This document shows positions 13,311-20,157 of a stretch of DNA of 20,157 nt, piece after piece. The notes beneath the pieces were generated by a model. It saw nothing but the letters and a program-made list of their open reading frames with translations, made no database searches and had not been told where the DNA came from. Source of the stretch: an uncultured Spirochaetaceae bacterium (GTDB lineage Bacteria > Spirochaetota > Spirochaetia > Treponematales > UBA12059). The stretch is from contig CALKWG010000524.1 of the NCBI GenBank assembly GCA_938004315.1, forward strand, positions 1 to 20,157. The letters run 5' to 3'. Made by a program: the position numbers and the translations under genes. Positions within the stretch are counted from its first letter, which is position 1. Every line of letters starts with the position of its first letter.

Positions 13311-14731
13311 CGTGATCGTAGCCTTCCGTACATAAACAGGCTTATTGCCGGGGCGAGCGCCGCTAAGAGGGCTAGGAACGAAACGCCCCGATGCGGGACC
13401 GCAGGAACGAAGGGTTCCGCGGCCCGTACGGTCGGAATGTACCCTGAATCTAGGGCCTTATGCAACGCGTTCGTTCCGAACGATTCCCGCGCGATTTCTT
13501 TAGGATTCGTCGTCCCGACGCCCGGCGGCGGCATGAGCCCCTCCGGATCGAAGCGGCCCCAGGCCGCGTCCCCCAGCCTGCCCCAGGTCAAGGAGACCTG
13601 ATACGCGGCGTGAGCCACCGCCGGGCTCATCCCATCCAGGCCGGGATCCAGCTTAATGAACTCGATCGCGAGCGCCGTTATGCCTTCGGCGATCCGCGAG
13701 CGCTCGTCCCGGTCGGATCGAGGCGCTCCGTTCGATATGAGCGCGACGGCGGCGACGATGGCGACGGAGGCGATCAAACGCAAAGCCGCTCTGGCATGGC
13801 CATGGATCGGCGCAGGCGGCGCGATAGGGACGAAGTTCGGAGGCGCATGCAGCCGCGAGGTATTGCAGCGCGCCAGGAGAGGCTCCCGTTTAATCACGGC
13901 CGCGGCGATCCACGCGGCGGCCGCGCAGGCGGGAATAAGCGCGATAGGGTCGCTCGCCGCCGAGAAAGAAAGCGCGGGACCGTAGATTAAGACGGCGTAC
14001 GCGAGCTCGCCGTTCGTAGGCCTTCGCCGCCTCAGAGTCAAGGCGAGCTCGCCCGCGAAGGCGGCCGTCGTAAGCGCGGCGAGGGCGCCGCCGAAGCTCG
14101 GGGTCGCGATGAACGGAAGCCAAGCCAGCCCGATAATCGCCCTAAATAGGCGGTCGCCCTTGCCGAGACGGAGAAGGTACCACAGGCTCAGCGCGAGCGC
14201 CGCCGCCAGCCCGACGCCGCCGTCAGCCTGGCGGCCCCCCGTCCTCCCAGGAAGGGGCCTGGCATAGCTCGCGGCCAGCGGCTCGATACCGGCGCGGCCG
14301 AGCTCATCGAGCGTATCGAAGAGCGCATCGGCTCCGCCCGCGAGGTACATAATCGCCCACGCGTCTCCGTCGACGCGTCCCCTGAACGCCGTCGCCAAGC
14401 CGTCTATGAGCGGCGTGCGGCGCGGGTCGCCCGGCCGTATACGTGCGAACGCCTCGTTCGCGCTCATCGTAACGACGCGGGAAAAGTCCGAAGCAGGCAG
14501 GGTAAAGTTCCACTCGTTCACGAGCTCGCGGCGGCCTTCAAGGATACGAGCCGCCCGAGCTGCATGCGCTTCGGGCAGGGCGAAGGCGGCCAAGCCCGCA
14601 TCGCCCGCGGCGGAATACGAGGCGCATGAGGCGAGCGCCGCGGCGAGGAATAAGGGAGCGACTAGAGCTAAGGCCGCGCCGGTCGAGAAGCGACGGACTA
14701 TACTAGCAAGCGATCGCGCGTCACGGGGCAT
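13307..14731 (-). CDS. Unrecognised multi-spanning membrane protein with a lipobox, first in the rnf transcript
   Basis: I do not recognise this 474-residue protein. It starts with a basic region and a hydrophobic stretch ending LASC (33-36), a spirochaete-style lipobox that would make Cys36 a lipidated N terminus. A soluble, probably external, domain follows (about 40-165), then five or so hydrophobic segments (about 172-188, 197-232, 244-280, 314-333), a second soluble stretch (about 335-445) and a last helix (450-468). There are no CxxC, heme or nucleotide motifs, so it is not a disguised RnfB. The ATG at 14731 is the only usable start near the signal; no Shine-Dalgarno sequence precedes it. 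It begins 10 bases after the DUF212 gene, and its stop overlaps the rnfC start (ATGA). That coupling suggests a product made with, and perhaps part of, the Rnf-like complex. Confidence 0.75.
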   Translation of the reverse strand: MPRDARSLASIVRRFSTGAALALVAPLFLAAALASCASYSAAGDAGLAAFALPEAHAARAARILEGRRELVNEWNFTLPASDFSRVVTMSANEAFARIRPGDPRRTPLIDGLATAFRGRVDGDAWAIMYLAGGADALFDTLDELGRAGIEPLAASYARPLPGRTGGRQADGGVGLAAALALSLWYLLRLGKGDRLFRAIIGLAWLPFIATPSFGGALAALTTAAFAGELALTLRRRRPTNGELAYAVLIYGPALSFSAASDPIALIPACAAAAWIAAAVIKREPLLARCNTSRLHAPPNFVPIAPPAPIHGHARAALRLIASVAIVAAVALISNGAPRSDRDERSRIAEGITALAIEFIKLDPGLDGMSPAVAHAAYQVSLTWGRLGDAAWGRFDPEGLMPPPGVGTTNPKEIARESFGTNALHKALDSGYIPTVRAAEPFVPAVPHRGVSFLALLAALAPAISLFMYGRLRSR

Positions 14732-14741
14732 CGCGCGCGGG

Positions 14742-15221
14742 CTATAGGGTGTGTACGGCTAAAGCTATGAGGAAGCCCATGATGCTGCCAACAAGCACCT
14801 GGGGGACAGTATGGCCGTGCACCTCTTTGACGGGCTTGAACCTAAATTTGAGACGCTTGGCGCAACGCTGGCCGAGCTCGTTCAGGCTCCTCGCTTGCAG
14901 GCCCGAGGATCTTCGGACGCCCATAGCGTCCCGAATCACGATAAGGGCGACGAATAAGGAGAGGACGAACAACTCCGAGCCGGTACCGCGCGTAAACCCG
15001 ATCGAGGTGCACATGGCGATCACGAGGGCGCTATGGCTCGAGGGCATGCCGCCGGTTTTCCACAGCATCGTCGCCAAGACCTCGCTAAACGATTGCGGCT
15101 TCCCGCGGAATACGCTGAGCAGGGCCTTGGCGAACTGGGCTACGAGGAGGCTCATGATCGCGGAGAGGAAGACCGGGCTCCGGAACAGCGGGCTTAGGCC
15201 TGGCGGCGGGGCGAATTCCAT
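14742..15221 (-). CDS. Divergent PAP2 family (DUF212) membrane protein
   Basis: Small integral membrane protein of the DUF212 family, distantly related to PAP2 phosphatases and with unproven activity. The 159-residue product, counted from the ATG at 15221, has the family signature TGGMPSSHSALV (56-67), where the SSH resembles the PAP2 phosphatase motif. VIRDAMGVRRSSGLQA follows (95-110), then LNEL and KEVHGHTVPQVLVGSIMG (132-149). About four hydrophobic helices are visible. The in-frame TTG at 15257 is rejected as a start because it coincides with a TTGACA -35 box. No strong Shine-Dalgarno sequence is present. The gene is transcribed divergently from the pseudouridine synthase and leads into the unknown membrane protein and rnfCDGEA, so its promoter may drive the whole run. 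Confidence 0.9.
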   Translation of the reverse strand: MEFAPPPGLSPLFRSPVFLSAIMSLLVAQFAKALLSVFRGKPQSFSEVLATMLWKTGGMPSSHSALVIAMCTSIGFTRGTGSELFVLSLFVALIVIRDAMGVRRSSGLQARSLNELGQRCAKRLKFRFKPVKEVHGHTVPQVLVGSIMGFLIALAVHTL

Positions 15222-15227
15222 TGTGAG

Positions 15228-15257
15228 AATTTCCGGCAAAGAGCGCCCTCTTGTCAA
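15228..15257 (-). promoter_or_regulatory. Candidate promoter for the DUF212 gene and the rnf run
   Basis: Minus-strand TTGACA at 15257-15252 (perfect -35 consensus), an 18-base spacer, and GAAATT at 15233-15228 (3 of 6, the weak element). The -10 ends 6 bases before the ATG at 15221, matching the leaderless spacing seen at other starts in the window. No other good promoter is visible before rnfC. Confidence 0.4.
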
Positions 15258-15280
15258 GCGGTCGGCCGCCGCCCCTCGTC

Positions 15281-15309
15281 TTGACCGTAGGCGCGCCCAT
15301 CCCTAGGAT
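15281..15309 (+). promoter_or_regulatory. Candidate leaderless promoter for the pseudouridine synthase
   Basis: TTGACC at 15281-15286 (5 of 6), a 17-base spacer, and TAGGAT at 15304-15309 (4 of 6, TANNNT form). The -10 ends 6 bases before the GTG start at 15316. AAGGG at 15310-15314 is a single base from the GTG and so cannot act as a normal ribosome-binding site. The -35 is back to back with that of the DUF212 gene, 23 bases away. Confidence 0.5.
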
Positions 15310-15315
15310 AAGGGC

Positions 15316-16308
15316 GTGGCGTTCACCAAGCGGCGCTTCATCGTCGGCCCGGACGACGACGGCAAGCGCTTAGACAAGGTCATACGGACGATGCTCCCCC
15401 GCATGGCCCTGCCGGCCATATATAAGCTCATCCGTGCGGGCGACGCGCGCTTGAACGGCGCCAAGGCCCCTTCGGACGCGCGCGTCGGCGGCGGCGACGA
15501 GCTCGTCATACGCCTGAGCGAGGCCGAGCCCGTACGCGGCGAGGCTTCCGAAACGGCGGGCATCGCGGCGCAGGGCGATTCTGAAGCTTACCGCCGTGCG
15601 GAGGCGTTTCGGGCCTTGGTCGTCTATGAGAATCGGGACATAGCCTTGATTAACAAGCCTCGCGGCATGCTCAGCCACGGCACCGGCGGGCTCGATGAGC
15701 TGGCGGCGGCCTACTATGCGGACGCCGTCCGCGGTTCATTAGCCTTCGCCCCCGCCCCACTCCATCGCCTAGACCGTAACACGAGCGGGCTGGTCGCCGT
15801 CTCGGCCAGCCTCGAAGGCGCGCGCCGATTCAGCCGCGGCCTTAGGGAAGGCCTCATTGTTAAGACCTACCTCGCGCTGCTCCTAGGAGACGCTCCCAAC
15901 CTCGATATCTGGGAAGATACGCTCGCGCGCGACGAGCCTTCGCGTACGAGCGGGCTCGCCGGAAAGGGCGAGCCGGGGCGATACGCCAGGAGCGAGCTCC
16001 TCACCCTCGCCCGCGCCGAACTCGGCCGGGGCCGAACGCTAAGCCTGGCACGTATTACGATACGCACCGGGCGGACGCATCAGATCAGGGCGCAGGCGCG
16101 GGCTCGAGCCCTTCCGCTTTACGGCGATGTAAAATACGGCGGCGGCGAAGCTCCCGGCGGCTATGTCCTGCATGCGTGGCGTATGTCGATAGACGGGAGC
16201 CTCGAGCTGGGCGCGCCGCCGTTTATCGTCGCCCCGTTGCCGCTCGCCGCCGAAGCCTCGGTCGCCCGCTACTTCGGCCCCGGCTGGGCCGAAGCCGCCG
16301 GCGCTTAA
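15316..16308 (+). CDS. RluC/RluD-family 23S rRNA pseudouridine synthase
   Basis: Converts specific uridines to pseudouridine in large-subunit rRNA; cytosolic. The 330-residue product has an N-terminal S4-like RNA-binding region (GKRLDKVIRTMLP at 16-28, IYKLIRAGDARLNG), an acidic/Ala-rich linker, and the RluA-type catalytic domain. In that domain are LINKPRGMLSHG (111-122), HRLDRNTSGL with the catalytic Asp153, LIVKTYLALLLG, and GRTHQIRAQ near the C-terminal third. All hallmark residues are present, and length fits RluC/RluD (about 300-330). Which uridine it modifies cannot be told from the sequence; RluC-like (with S4) is the closest type. The GTG start is set by the S4 N terminus and by the promoter just upstream. 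An isolated transcription unit followed by hflK after 72 bases. Confidence 0.92.
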   Translation: MAFTKRRFIVGPDDDGKRLDKVIRTMLPRMALPAIYKLIRAGDARLNGAKAPSDARVGGGDELVIRLSEAEPVRGEASETAGIAAQGDSEAYRRAEAFRALVVYENRDIALINKPRGMLSHGTGGLDELAAAYYADAVRGSLAFAPAPLHRLDRNTSGLVAVSASLEGARRFSRGLREGLIVKTYLALLLGDAPNLDIWEDTLARDEPSRTSGLAGKGEPGRYARSELLTLARAELGRGRTLSLARITIRTGRTHQIRAQARARALPLYGDVKYGGGEAPGGYVLHAWRMSIDGSLELGAPPFIVAPLPLAAEASVARYFGPGWAEAAGA

Positions 16309-16328
16309 ACCATTCGTCCCTTTTAGTC

Positions 16329-16357
16329 TTGATTACATGCCGGATCCTCGGTACCCT
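16329..16357 (+). promoter_or_regulatory. Candidate promoter for hflK-hflC
   Basis: TTGATT at 16329-16334 (4 of 6), a 17-base spacer and TACCCT at 16352-16357 (TANNNT, 3 of 6). It would give a leader of about 16 bases carrying AGGAGG, which sits 6 bases before the ATG at 16381. In contrast to its neighbours this transcript has a proper ribosome-binding site. No clear terminator hairpin separates it from the preceding gene. Confidence 0.35.
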
Positions 16358-16380
16358 TAAAGTGCAATAGGAGGTTCCCG

Positions 16381-17355
16381 ATGGCAGAACGGAACATTAC
16401 GCCGATACGCGGGCCGATCAAGGCCGCGACGATCGTGGTCATATTGGCGATCGTGGCGTCGGCCGTGCTTCTGTCCACCAGCTTCTTCATGGTGGATCAG
16501 ACCGAGCAGGCCGTGGTGCTCACTTTCGGCAAGTACAGTAAGACGGCCGAACCGGGCTTGCATTTCAAGCTCCCCTTCGGCATCCAGAAGAACTATAACG
16601 TGCCGACGCAGGTCATCCAGTCCGAGCAGTTCGGATTCAGAACGCTTCAGGCAGGGCGCCAAACGGTCTACGACGATAGGAGCTACCCCGAAGAGTCGGT
16701 GATGCTCACCGGCGACCTCAATATCGTCGATGTCGAATGGATCATCCAATACCGCATCAACGATCCGGTGGCCTGGCTCTTCAACGCCGACGACCGAGAT
16801 AAGACCATACGCGACATCAGCCAATCGGCCATCAATCTCCTCGTAGGAGACCGGGCCATCCTGGACGTCCTGGGCCCCGCGAGAACCTCGATCGAGGAGG
16901 AAGCGCGGATCTTCATGAACGAGACGCTCAGCGGCTACGGCCTGGGCATACAGATCATAGGCGTCCGGCTGCAGAACATCGTGCCGCCCCAGGGCGTGCA
17001 GGCCGCCTTCGAGGACGTGAACAAGGCCCAGCAGGACATGAACCGGCTGATCAACGAAGGTAAGGAAGCCTACAACCGCGAGATCCCCAAGGCCCGCGGC
17101 GAGGCTGACCGCATCATCCAAGTAGCGCGGGGCTACGGCGCCGAGCGCGTGAACGTGGCCAACGGCGACGTAGCCCGCTTCAAGGCCGTCTATGAGGAGT
17201 ACCGCAAGGCTCCCGACGTAACCCGCGACCGCCTGTATTACGAAGTTATGGAGGAAGTGTTCAAGGACGCGGAAGGCGTCACCCTCATCGATAAAGAACT
17301 GGGCAACTTCATACCGCTGATGAATTTGGGCGGCCAGGCCGGAGGTACCCGATGA
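16381..17355 (+). CDS. hflK: HflK, SPFH/prohibitin-family membrane protease regulator
   Basis: Partner of HflC; the two form a large membrane cage that surrounds and modulates the FtsH protease in E. coli. The 324-residue product has one N-terminal membrane helix (about 13-36), then the SPFH domain beginning FMVDQTEQAVVLTFGKY (36-52). EPGLHFKLPFGIQ and ESVMLTGDLNIVDVEWIIQYRI follow, both typical of HflK, then VRLQNIVPPQGVQAAFEDVN and a helical tail with QQDMNRLINEGKEAYN. The large C-terminal domain would face outside the cytoplasm. There is no long Gly-rich N-terminal leader as in E. coli HflK, which is usual outside Proteobacteria. AGGAGG lies 6 bases before the ATG. Its TGA overlaps the hflC ATG (ATGA), so the pair is coupled. 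Confidence 0.95.
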   Translation: MAERNITPIRGPIKAATIVVILAIVASAVLLSTSFFMVDQTEQAVVLTFGKYSKTAEPGLHFKLPFGIQKNYNVPTQVIQSEQFGFRTLQAGRQTVYDDRSYPEESVMLTGDLNIVDVEWIIQYRINDPVAWLFNADDRDKTIRDISQSAINLLVGDRAILDVLGPARTSIEEEARIFMNETLSGYGLGIQIIGVRLQNIVPPQGVQAAFEDVNKAQQDMNRLINEGKEAYNREIPKARGEADRIIQVARGYGAERVNVANGDVARFKAVYEEYRKAPDVTRDRLYYEVMEEVFKDAEGVTLIDKELGNFIPLMNLGGQAGGTR

Positions 17356-18332
17356 AAAAACTTATAGCGGCGCTCGTCATCCTCGTCGTGCTCGTCGTCA
17401 CCCTCCTACTTATGGGGCCGTTCTACGTCCTAGACGAGGGGCAACAGGCCTTGGTACTCCGCTTCGGCGAGGTTCAGAAAATCGAAACCGAGGCCGGCTT
17501 GAAGTTCAAATCCCCGTTCTTGGATAACGTGGTCGTATACTCGAAGAAGGTTCTCCCCTGGGACGGCGAGGCACAGCGCATCCCCACCAAGGAGCAGCAG
17601 TTCATTTGGGTAGACGTGACCGCCCGTTGGCGCATCATCGACCCCAAGGTCTTCTATAGTTCGCTCACGACGATGGATCGCGCCTTCGGCAAACTCGACG
17701 ACGTCATCGACGGCGCCGTGCGAACCGTGGTAACCTCGAACTACCTCCGCGAGGCCGTACGCAACACGAACGGCATCCTCCAGGCTAACGCCGCGGAGGC
17801 CTTCGATACCGGCGACGCCGAGGGCGCCGAGGCACTGCAGGAGCTGGCCCTTGCCGAGGTGAGCTACGAGCGCATCGACAAGGGCCGCCGCCTCCTGGCC
17901 CAGGAGATGCTCGAGATAGCCCGGCAGCTGGCCCCGGAGTACGGCATCGAGATCATCGACATCATTCCGCGGCAGATCCGTTACTCGGACGAGCTCACCG
18001 AGAGCGTCTACAAGCGCATGATCGCCGAGCGCAGTCAGATTGCCCAGGCCTTCCGCTCTTTCGGCGAAGGCAAGAAGGCCGAGTGGCTGGGTAAGCTGGA
18101 GAACGAGCAGCGCTCGATACTATCGAAGGCCTATGAGACGGCCGAAGGCATCAAGGGCGCCGCCGACGCGCAGGCCACCAGGATCTACGCCGAGGCCTAC
18201 GGCCGCGACCGGGCCTTCTTCGACTTCTGGCGGGCCCTGGAGTCGTATAAACAGACCCTGCCGAAGTTCGACAAGACCTTGAGCACCGACATGGACTATT
18301 TCAAGTTCATGTATAGCGCCCGGGGCCGCTAG
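17352..18332 (+). CDS. hflC: HflC, SPFH/prohibitin-family membrane protease regulator
   Basis: Second subunit of the HflKC complex. The 326-residue product has an N-terminal membrane helix (about 4-24), then FYVLDEGQQALVLRFGEVQKI (in part: FYVLDEGQQALVLRFG at 24-39), EAGLKFKSPFLDNVVVYSKK and VDVTARWRIIDPKVFY, all HflC hallmarks. Next come the helical region AQEMLEIARQLAPEYGIEII, RMIAERSQIAQAFRSFGEGKK (typical: RMRAERxxxAxxxRSxGxE), and a tail ending DTDMDYFKFM-like sequence (TDMDYFKFM). It is slightly longer than E. coli HflC through an acidic insert near 150-165 (FDTGDAEGAEALQELA). GGAGG lies 6 bases before the ATG. The next gene begins 21 bases downstream, so it is likely the third member of the operon. 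Confidence 0.95.
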   Translation: MKKLIAALVILVVLVVTLLLMGPFYVLDEGQQALVLRFGEVQKIETEAGLKFKSPFLDNVVVYSKKVLPWDGEAQRIPTKEQQFIWVDVTARWRIIDPKVFYSSLTTMDRAFGKLDDVIDGAVRTVVTSNYLREAVRNTNGILQANAAEAFDTGDAEGAEALQELALAEVSYERIDKGRRLLAQEMLEIARQLAPEYGIEIIDIIPRQIRYSDELTESVYKRMIAERSQIAQAFRSFGEGKKAEWLGKLENEQRSILSKAYETAEGIKGAADAQATRIYAEAYGRDRAFFDFWRALESYKQTLPKFDKTLSTDMDYFKFMYSARGR

Positions 18333-18353
18333 GCCGGGCCTAGGAGGCGCATC

Positions 18354-18884
18354 ATGGCCGATATCGCCAATCCCTTCGAGGGAACCGAGGGTTATAACTG
18401 CTTCGGCTGTTCGCTCGGCAACCCTATCGGGCTTCGCCTTCGCTTCCGCGACGAAGGCGAGGCGGTATCGGCCGCTTGGGAGCCCCGCGCCGAGTTCGCC
18501 GGTTTCCACGGCGTGCTGCACGGGGGCATCCAAGCGACCTTGCACGACGAAATTGCGAGCTGGTACGTGTTCGCCAAGCTCGGGACCGCCGGCTTCACCG
18601 CCGACCTGACCGTGCGCTACCTCTCGCCGGTCTACATCAGCAAGGGCGCAGTACGCCTAGTCACGACCCTGCTCTCCAACGACGGGCGGCGCGCGGTCAT
18701 GCGCACCACGCTCTACGACGGCGGCGGAACGGCCTGCAGCGAATCCGACGTAAGCTACGCCATCGTACCCGAGCATATCGCGCGCCGTAAGTTCTATTAT
18801 CCGGGGAAAGAAGCCTTCGTGGGCGGCGAACACGCGGCGCGTGAACCGTCGAACGCACAAGCCAAGGGCAAGCTAGGAACGTAA
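18354..18884 (+). CDS. PaaI-like hotdog-fold acyl-CoA thioesterase
   Basis: Single hotdog domain of the PaaI/4HBT superfamily, expected to hydrolyse an acyl-CoA in the cytosol; the substrate is unknown. The 176-residue product has YNCFGCSLGNPIGLRLRF at 14-31, the N-terminal signature of this subfamily. It is followed by FAGFHGVLHGGIQATLHDE at 48-66, which holds the central helix with the catalytic HGG and the acidic Asp65/Glu66. TADLTVRYLSPVYISKG follows, the usual substrate-wall strand. The last 35 residues (after KFYYPG) are hydrophilic and probably disordered. AGGAGG lies 6 bases before the ATG. It follows hflC by 21 bases and ends at the bidirectional terminator region, so it is the last gene of that operon. 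I see no functional tie to HflKC. Confidence 0.88.
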   Translation: MADIANPFEGTEGYNCFGCSLGNPIGLRLRFRDEGEAVSAAWEPRAEFAGFHGVLHGGIQATLHDEIASWYVFAKLGTAGFTADLTVRYLSPVYISKGAVRLVTTLLSNDGRRAVMRTTLYDGGGTACSESDVSYAIVPEHIARRKFYYPGKEAFVGGEHAAREPSNAQAKGKLGT

Positions 18885-18938
18885 CGCCGAGTCCTCCCGA
18901 GCGCCGCGGCGACGACTTGACGGCGAGACGGCGCCTTC

Positions 18939-18980
18939 GTGACGACGCCAGCGTGACGGCGCCGGCGAATCGGCGATTCG
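18939..18980. repeat. Tandem 14-base repeat followed by a short palindrome
   Basis: Two adjacent copies of GTGACGRCGCCRGC (18939-18952 and 18953-18966, 12 of 14 identical) and, upstream, two looser GACGGCG heptamers at 18919 and 18927. Directly after comes CGAATCG-G-CGATTCG (18966-18980), 7-base perfect inverted arms with a 1-base centre. It lies in the 179-base gap between convergent genes, just before the terminator. Confidence 0.5.
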
Positions 18981-18983
18981 GAG

Positions 18984-19040
18984 AAAAATAAAAACGGGCC
19001 GGGCTTCCGCGCATGCGGATCGCCCGGCCCCGTCGTTTTT
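18984..19040. terminator. Bidirectional intrinsic terminator between the thioesterase gene and oadB
   Basis: Perfect 9-base stem GGGCCGGGC (18996-19004) / GCCCGGCCC (19022-19030), with an inner CCGC-GCAT-GCGG hairpin in the loop. It is flanked by an A-rich run at 18984-18994 and TTTTT at 19036-19040. Each strand therefore has a GC-rich hairpin followed by a U tract, ending both the plus-strand hflK-hflC-thioesterase transcript and the minus-strand oadB transcript. Confidence 0.92.
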
Positions 19041-19063
19041 AAGCTATAGACGATGGTTCAGCT

Positions 19064-20157
19064 TTAGTTCAAGAACGCCAACATGACGCCGGCCGCGATG
19101 GCGCTACCGATGACGCCGGCCACGTTCGGGCCCATGGCGTGCATGAGAAGGTAATTACCCGGATGCTCCTTCTGCCCTACCACCTGCGAGACGCGGGCGG
19201 CCATGGGCACGGCGGAGACGCCGGCCGAACCGATGAGCGGGTTCACCTTGCCGCCCGACCACAGGTACATAAGCTTGCCGAACAGGACGCCGGAGGCCGT
19301 ACCGATCGCGAACGCGACGAGGCCGAGGCCGATGATCATGAGCGTCTGCACCTGCAGGAACTTGTCGGCGCTCGCCGTGGCGCCGACCGATACCCCGAGG
19401 AATATCGTCAGCACGTTGATGAGCGCGTTCTGGGCGGTGTCCGAAAGGCGCGCGGTCACGCCGCTCTCGCGGAACAGGTTGCCTAGCATGAGCGAGCCTA
19501 GGAGCGGGACCGCCGCGGGTAGTAAGAGGCCGCAGAGTATCGTCACCATGATCGGGAAGACGACCTTCTCGGTCTTGGAGACCTCGCGCAGCTGCTCCAT
19601 CACCACGGAGCGCTCCTTCTTGGTCGTCAGGAGCTTCATGATGGGCGGCTGAATGATGGGCACGAGCGCCATGTACGAGTAGGCCGCGATGGCGATCGCC
19701 GGCAGGAGCTCCGGCTTGAGCTTGCTCGTCAGGTAGATGGCCGTGGGGCCGTCCGCGCCGCCGATGATGCCGATGCTAGCCGCGCCGCGAAGGTCGAAGC
19801 CCAGGAGGTTGGCGCCGATGAAGGTAAAGAAGATGCCGATCTGGGCCGCCGCCCCGAGGAGCAGGCTCTTGGGATTGGCGATGAGGGGGCCGAAGTCGGT
19901 CATCGCGCCGACGCCCATGAAGATGAGCGGCGGGTAGATACCGAGCTTGACGCCCTGATAGAGATACCACACGAGGCCGGCGTTTTCACCGTCCTTGGGG
20001 TAGCTCATGATGCCGCCCAAGGGCAGGTTTACGAGGAGCATACCGAAGGCGATGGGCACGAGGAGGAGGGGCTCGAACTTCTTGCCTATGCCCAAGTAAA
20101 GCAGGACGCAGGCGACGATGATCATGAGGAGCTCCCCGGGAAGGAAGCCTCCGATCA
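19064..20157 (-). CDS. oadB: OadB-type sodium-pumping decarboxylase beta subunit, 3' part (5' end cut by window edge)
   Basis: Membrane subunit that couples decarboxylation of a biotin-bound carboxyl group (oxaloacetate, methylmalonyl-CoA or glutaconyl-CoA decarboxylases) to outward sodium transport. The visible residues show [19 protein letters not shown], then [19 protein letters not shown] with the essential Asp of GADGPT, and finally [20 protein letters not shown], all signatures of the beta subunit. About nine membrane segments are visible. The frame stays open to the right edge ([10 protein letters not shown] precedes the Met at 20125), and family members run about 375-430 residues. The gene is therefore cut, and the ATG at 20125 is probably internal. 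Its biotin, carboxyltransferase and gamma partners are presumably beyond the edge. Which decarboxylase it serves cannot be told from this subunit. Confidence 0.95.
   Translation of the reverse strand, partial: IGGFLPGELLMIIVACVLLYLGIGKKFEPLLLVPIAFGMLLVNLPLGGIMSYPKDGENAGLVWYLYQGVKLGIYPPLIFMGVGAMTDFGPLIANPKSLLLGAAAQIGIFFTFIGANLLGFDLRGAASIGIIGGADGPTAIYLTSKLKPELLPAIAIAAYSYMALVPIIQPPIMKLLTTKKERSVVMEQLREVSKTEKVVFPIMVTILCGLLLPAAVPLLGSLMLGNLFRESGVTARLSDTAQNALINVLTIFLGVSVGATASADKFLQVQTLMIIGLGLVAFAIGTASGVLFGKLMYLWSGGKVNPLIGSAGVSAVPMAARVSQVVGQKEHPGNYLLMHAMGPNVAGVIGSAIAAGVMLAFLN

Noticed and set aside
12840..13601. A 253-codon plus-strand frame spanning the rnfC start
   Set aside because: It runs antisense to rnfC and the gene before it, with no recognisable motif and no ribosome-binding site.
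13307..14731. The unknown membrane protein as a disguised RnfB
   Set aside because: It has no CxxC clusters or ferredoxin-like motifs, and its topology (lipobox plus many helices) does not match RnfB.
14735..14765. TATAGC upstream of the lipobox protein as a -10 box
   Set aside because: No -35 at 16-18 bases, and the box lies 9 bases from the ATG, off the leaderless spacing. The gene is more likely transcribed from the DUF212 promoter.
16357..17121. A 254-codon minus-strand open frame opposite hflK
   Set aside because: It lies wholly opposite the well-supported hflK and shows no domain features; it is a codon-bias shadow.
1..20157. CRISPR arrays, tRNA or rRNA genes, insertion sequences, prophage genes
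   Set aside because: Read through for regular repeats, cloverleaf-like arms, transposase or integrase motifs and terminal inverted repeats; none found.

Overview
The window is a densely packed, GC-rich (roughly two-thirds G+C by eye) bacterial chromosome segment. It carries 17 protein-coding genes, no RNA genes, no mobile elements, and no gene-free stretch longer than about 200 bases. The gene mix (Rnf-type membrane complex without an adjacent RnfB, a GH57 4-alpha-glucanotransferase-like protein, an OadB-type sodium-pump subunit, HflK/HflC, a DUF212 membrane protein, and a spirochaete-style CMP-kinase-like protein beside yicC) suggests a spirochaete related to Treponema or Rectinema. That placement is an inference from protein character only; no marker RNA gene is present.

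Layout. The left edge holds the 3' part of hflX and an exported Fn3/TPR-like protein, both on the plus strand. They converge on a long minus-strand block that runs right to left from 15221 down to 2412. It starts with a DUF212 membrane protein and an unrecognised multi-spanning protein with a lipobox, then the Rnf-like genes in the order C, D, G, E, A. These junctions are ATGA overlaps or, at C/D, an 8-bp GTG overlap. After a 107-bp gap come the GH57 protein, murC, yicC, a P-loop nucleotide-kinase-like gene, a short-chain dehydrogenase and an aldose 1-epimerase. On the plus strand, divergent from the DUF212 gene, are an RluC/RluD-family pseudouridine synthase, then hflK-hflC and a PaaI-like thioesterase. 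A strong bidirectional terminator separates these from the 3' part of oadB, which enters from the right edge on the minus strand.

How the genes fit together. The block from 14731 to 9317 should make a membrane electron-transfer complex plus one unknown partner. The Rnf-like complex is the most interesting object here. RnfC keeps both 4Fe-4S cysteine sets but lacks the usual glycine-rich NADH/FMN motif. RnfA and RnfE lack most of the cysteines that hold the intramembrane cluster. RnfG lacks a recognisable SGAT flavin-attachment site, RnfD has SGVS in place of SGAT, and no rnfB follows. The complex may therefore have been rebuilt around a different electron route. HflK and HflC form a membrane prohibitin-type complex, MurC makes peptidoglycan precursor, and the GH57 protein and GalM handle sugars.

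Regulation. Four genes with no usable Shine-Dalgarno sequence have a -10-like hexamer ending exactly 6 bases before the start codon (1114, 7215, 15221, 15316). This is the geometry of leaderless transcripts. Genes inside the operons have clear Shine-Dalgarno sequences instead.
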